Assembly (NCBI GenBank): GCA_964584755.1
Contig: CAZPAV010000056.1
Span: 1 to 15,763 of the forward strand
DNA length: 15,763 nt
Direction: 5' to 3'
From: CAZPAV01 sp964584755
GTDB lineage: Bacteria; Actinomycetota; Acidimicrobiia; Spongiisociales; UBA5794
Of the stretch, positions 13,479 through 15,763 are shown in pieces. Each line of letters begins with the position of its first letter. Positions within the stretch are counted from its first letter, which is position 1. Position numbers and translations under genes: made by a program. The notes under the pieces were generated by a model, which had not been told where the DNA came from, did not search any database, and saw only the letters and a list, made by a program, of their open reading frames with translations.

Positions 13479-14576
13479 ATGCCGTCTCGCACCGGCCCCG
13501 ATCAGACCGGCGGATCCCTCCTCAACCTCGTGGCGGAGCTCGAGCTCCGTCTCGGCGGGAGCCCGCCCTCCCCCCGCCTCCACGAGGACCTGCGGGGGGT
13601 GCTCCCGGAGGCCGCCAGCTACGTCCTCGTCCTCTTCGACGGACTCGGCACCCACCAGCTCGATCACCCCCGCGCCGTCGAGCTCCGTCGCTCCCGGCGC
13701 GGAGACCTCGACGCCGCGTTCCCGACCACGACGACGACGAACCTGGCCACGGTCGCCACCGGACTCCCCCCCTCCCGCCACGGTCTCCTCGGCTACCAGC
13801 TCTGGCTCCCGGAGGTCGGAACCGTCGTCAACACGATCAAGTGGACGACCTTGTGGGGGGATCCCATCGACCTCGACCCGGGCCCGTTCCTCCCCGCTCC
13901 GAACCTCTGGGAGCGTCTGCGGGAGTCCGGGGTGGAGCCGATCACGGTCCAGCCGGTGGGCTTCGCCGGCTCGCCGCTGTCACGCGCCTTGTACCGGGGG
14001 TGTCGCTTCGAGCCGGTGGGGAGTGTCGCCGAGCTCGTCTCGGCCACGGTGACCCTCGCCGCCGAGCCGGGCCGCCTCCTCCTCACCTACCTCCCCCAGG
14101 TGGACGTCGCCGCTCACGTCTACGGCCAGCGGTCGACTCGGTACGCCGCCGCGGTCGGGGTCGTGGCCGAGGCGTGGGAGCGCATCGCCCGGCGCCTCCC
14201 GCCCGGTGCCGTCGCGGTGGGGACCGCGGATCACGGACATCTCGACTTCCCCGAGGACCGGAAGTACCGGATCCCGAGGGAGGCCCACGAGGGACGCATC
14301 TTCTCCGGAGACGGACGGGTGATGTTCGTCAAGGGGGAGGGGGCGTCCCTCACCGCCCGCCTCCCCGCCACGTGGGTCCCCCTGGCGGACATGCGCCACT
14401 GGTGGGGCCCCGGACCGGTCCATCCCGCCTTCTCGGAGCGGGCTCCCGACGGCGTCCTCGTCGCCGACGACGGCGTGCTCCTCCTCCACCGCTTCTCCGA
14501 CACCCGCATGCGCGGGAACCACGGGGGCCTCACCGCGGCCGAGCGTCGGGTGCCGCTCCTCGTCGCGACGGGATGA
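13479..14576 (+). CDS. Alkaline-phosphatase-superfamily protein (type I phosphodiesterase/nucleotide pyrophosphatase-like)
   Basis: The 365-residue product has the metal and nucleophile motifs of the PF01663-type superfamily. Asp54 (VLFDGLG) is a first metal ligand. FPTTTTTNLATVATG (81-95) holds the catalytic threonine near 83-84, followed by PSRHGLLGY (98-106). Asp209/His213 (YLPQVDVAAHVYG), Asp251/His252 (GTADHGHLD) and His348 (RGNHGGLTAAERRVPL) complete the two-metal site. No signal peptide or membrane helix is seen, so it is probably cytoplasmic, or exported by another route. The substrate is not predictable: a nucleotide, a phosphodiester or a phosphonate are possible. The start is ATG at 13479. 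It is divergent from nuo and converges on the lipoprotein gene with 21 bases between them, which show no clear hairpin. Confidence 0.9.
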   Translation: MPSRTGPDQTGGSLLNLVAELELRLGGSPPSPRLHEDLRGVLPEAASYVLVLFDGLGTHQLDHPRAVELRRSRRGDLDAAFPTTTTTNLATVATGLPPSRHGLLGYQLWLPEVGTVVNTIKWTTLWGDPIDLDPGPFLPAPNLWERLRESGVEPITVQPVGFAGSPLSRALYRGCRFEPVGSVAELVSATVTLAAEPGRLLLTYLPQVDVAAHVYGQRSTRYAAAVGVVAEAWERIARRLPPGAVAVGTADHGHLDFPEDRKYRIPREAHEGRIFSGDGRVMFVKGEGASLTARLPATWVPLADMRHWWGPGPVHPAFSERAPDGVLVADDGVLLLHRFSDTRMRGNHGGLTAAERRVPLLVATG

Positions 14577-14597
14577 CCGGCCTCGGTCCCGCGGGGC

Positions 14598-15023
14598 TCA
14601 GGTCCCGGTCCCCTTCATGGACCCGGTGAGCTTGCCGCCGGCGGCGTCGAAGAGGGCGCAGGAGACGGAGCGGTCACCCCCCTGCGTCCACGAGTCCTCC
14701 GTGGGAACCAGCCAGCCGTAGCTCAGGCTCGACTCGTCGAACCCGACGCCGACGTAGCCGGCGAACTCGTCGAGGCACGCCTGGTCGGCCCACGCCGCCA
14801 CGGCGTCGTCGCCCGGCCACTCCCCGTCGGGCATGGTGAGATCGGCGAACACCTCGTTGTCGTGGGGCTGGGTACAGTCGATCCTCTCCACCGAGGAGAT
14901 GTCCTCCGTCGAGCTCGGCGTGTCGAAGCAGTCCCCCACCTCGAGTTGGAAGACCGACGTGCCGGAGCTGCACGCCGCGAGGAACAGGACCGTGGCGAGG
15001 AGAACGCCTCCGATTCGCTGCAT
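14598..15023 (-). CDS. Small lipoprotein with septum-formation (Septum_form-like) domain
   Basis: A 141-residue secreted lipoprotein. Residues 1-17 are a signal peptide and the lipobox LAAC places the lipidated cysteine at 18. The rest follows the actinobacterial septum-formation domain pattern (Pfam Septum_form, as I recall it): VGDCFD (29-34), IDCTQPHDNEVFADL, a central CLDEFAGYVG, PTEDSWTQGGDRSVSCALF and a GKLTGSMKG end. Its four non-lipidated cysteines probably form disulfides. The molecular role of this domain is poorly defined. The start is ATG at 15023 with AGGAGG five bases upstream. The 115-base divergent gap to the next gene (15024-15138) holds no promoter I can call with confidence. 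Confidence 0.85.
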   Translation of the reverse strand: MQRIGGVLLATVLFLAACSSGTSVFQLEVGDCFDTPSSTEDISSVERIDCTQPHDNEVFADLTMPDGEWPGDDAVAAWADQACLDEFAGYVGVGFDESSLSYGWLVPTEDSWTQGGDRSVSCALFDAAGGKLTGSMKGTGT

Positions 15024-15138
15024 GTTGGCCTCCTGGTGCGCTACGAGATCCTCTTCGGCACCACGGTGGCGGAGTTGAGCGGCCGTCCGTCGTGGATTCT
15101 CGGTAACGCCACGCCGTGTTCCGCGACTGGTAGGGCGG

Positions 15139-15763
15139 ATGCACCGGCGACGACCCGAGGCGATCGCGGCCCTCCAGGCCTACGCCCGACTGCTCCGCGA
15201 GCTCGCGGACGCCGCCGTCGTGACGCGCCCGCTTTCTTTCCCGACCACCGGCGTGCCGCCGGCCCGGCGCCCCCTCCGCCGGATCCTCCGCCGTCCCGCC
15301 GCCCTCGTCACCGCGTTCGCCGTCGCTCTCGCCGCCGGCGGCGTGGGCACGGCTCTCGCCGCCGACCACGCCGTCCCCGGCGACGCGCTCTACCCCATCG
15401 ACGTCTTCGTCGAGCACCTCGGCGACAGCCTCGGGTTCCCGGCGAACCACGCCGCGGAGCGCTTCGACGAGGCCGCCGTCCTCCTCGATCGGGGCCGGCT
15501 CACGGCGGCCATCGCCACCGCCCAGTCGGGCTTCCGCGCCGCCGGGGACGAACCGTGGGCGGACGCGGGGATGCGGGGCCTGGCCGAGGCCACGCGTGCC
15601 CTCGGCGCGGGTGCCGCAGCGACGAGCGTCCTCCCTGAGGTCGCCGACCTGGTCCGGATCGCCCGGGACGCCGGAACGGCGCCGCACGGCGCCGCGGTCT
15701 CCGCGGCGGCGCACTCGCTGGCGGCCGCGGCGCGCCGGCTCGCCCGCCTCCGCGGGGCGGACC
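15139..15763 (+). CDS. DUF5667-like membrane protein, partial (runs off the right edge)
   Basis: An open frame of 208 codons starts at ATG 15139 and has no stop before the window ends. Third positions are almost all G or C, as in real genes here. The product has a cytoplasmic N-terminus rich in Arg (MHRRRPEAIAALQAYARLL), a basic stretch (RRPLRRILRRP), then one membrane segment at about residues 55-75. Next comes ADHAVPGDALYPIDVFVEHL followed by an Ala-rich helical region (AAERFDEAAVLLDRGRL). A PGDxLYP motif after a membrane helix, then helices, is characteristic of DUF5667 proteins, often found next to ECF sigma factors. No sigma factor is visible here, though one could lie outside. The start lacks a good ribosome binding site, so it could lie elsewhere. 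Confidence 0.7.
   Translation, partial: MHRRRPEAIAALQAYARLLRELADAAVVTRPLSFPTTGVPPARRPLRRILRRPAALVTAFAVALAAGGVGTALAADHAVPGDALYPIDVFVEHLGDSLGFPANHAAERFDEAAVLLDRGRLTAAIATAQSGFRAAGDEPWADAGMRGLAEATRALGAGAAATSVLPEVADLVRIARDAGTAPHGAAVSAAAHSLAAAARRLARLRGAD

Noticed and set aside
12970..13781. Long N-terminal extensions of the nuoA and nuoB frames
   Set aside because: They run through the nuo promoter, nuoA in another frame, or the divergent phosphodiesterase. Conserved homology begins only at the chosen GTG starts.
14577..14597. Bidirectional terminator between the convergent phosphodiesterase and lipoprotein genes
   Set aside because: The gap is 21 bases and shows only a loopless CCCGCGGG palindrome, not a convincing hairpin.

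Overview
The window is GC-rich (third codon positions are almost always G or C) and is packed with genes, with many GTGA/ATGA stop-start overlaps. These traits, the actinobacterial-style promoters (TANNNT -10 boxes, one apparently leaderless gene), a Septum_form-type lipoprotein, a DUF5667-like protein and an LPKTG sortase substrate point to an actinomycete-related bacterium (Actinomycetota). The class cannot be fixed from the sequence; an uncultured Acidimicrobiia-like lineage is only a guess. A run of exactly 100 N marks a scaffold gap, so this is probably a draft or metagenome assembly.

Layout. (1) 29-634, minus: N-terminal half of a MidA/NDUFAF7-type SAM-dependent methyltransferase, cut short at 201 residues. 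(2) 706-2907, minus: secreted, sortase-anchored surface protein with tandem DUF11-like repeats. The scaffold gap lies inside one repeat copy. (3) 3168-13349, minus: one operon, nuoA-B-C-D-H-I-J-K-L-M-N, for a respiratory complex I, with a clear promoter at 13409-13437 and a hairpin after nuoN. (4) 13479-14576, plus: alkaline-phosphatase-superfamily phosphodiesterase/pyrophosphatase, divergent from nuo. (5) 14598-15023, minus: small lipoprotein with a septum-formation domain. (6) 15139 to the right edge, plus: partial membrane protein resembling DUF5667.

How the genes work together. The eleven nuo genes encode the membrane proton-pumping arm (A, H, J, K, L, M, N) and the connecting quinone-reducing module (B, C, D, I). 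The NADH-oxidising module genes nuoE, nuoF and nuoG are absent: only 37 bases separate nuoD from nuoH, where they usually sit. The protein details (NuoI linker, NuoC and NuoD motifs, a Trp where NuoD normally has the quinone-binding Tyr, a divergent NuoH loop) resemble, as I remember them, the second 11-subunit complex I of actinobacteria such as Streptomyces rather than the NADH-linked 14-subunit enzyme. The electron donor cannot be read from the window; ferredoxin or F420H2 are the obvious candidates.

The most thought-provoking link is the MidA-like methyltransferase downstream of nuo. Its mitochondrial relative NDUFAF7 dimethylates one arginine of the NuoD homologue during complex I assembly, and that arginine is present in this NuoD. 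I see no CRISPR array, tRNA, rRNA, insertion sequence or phage gene.
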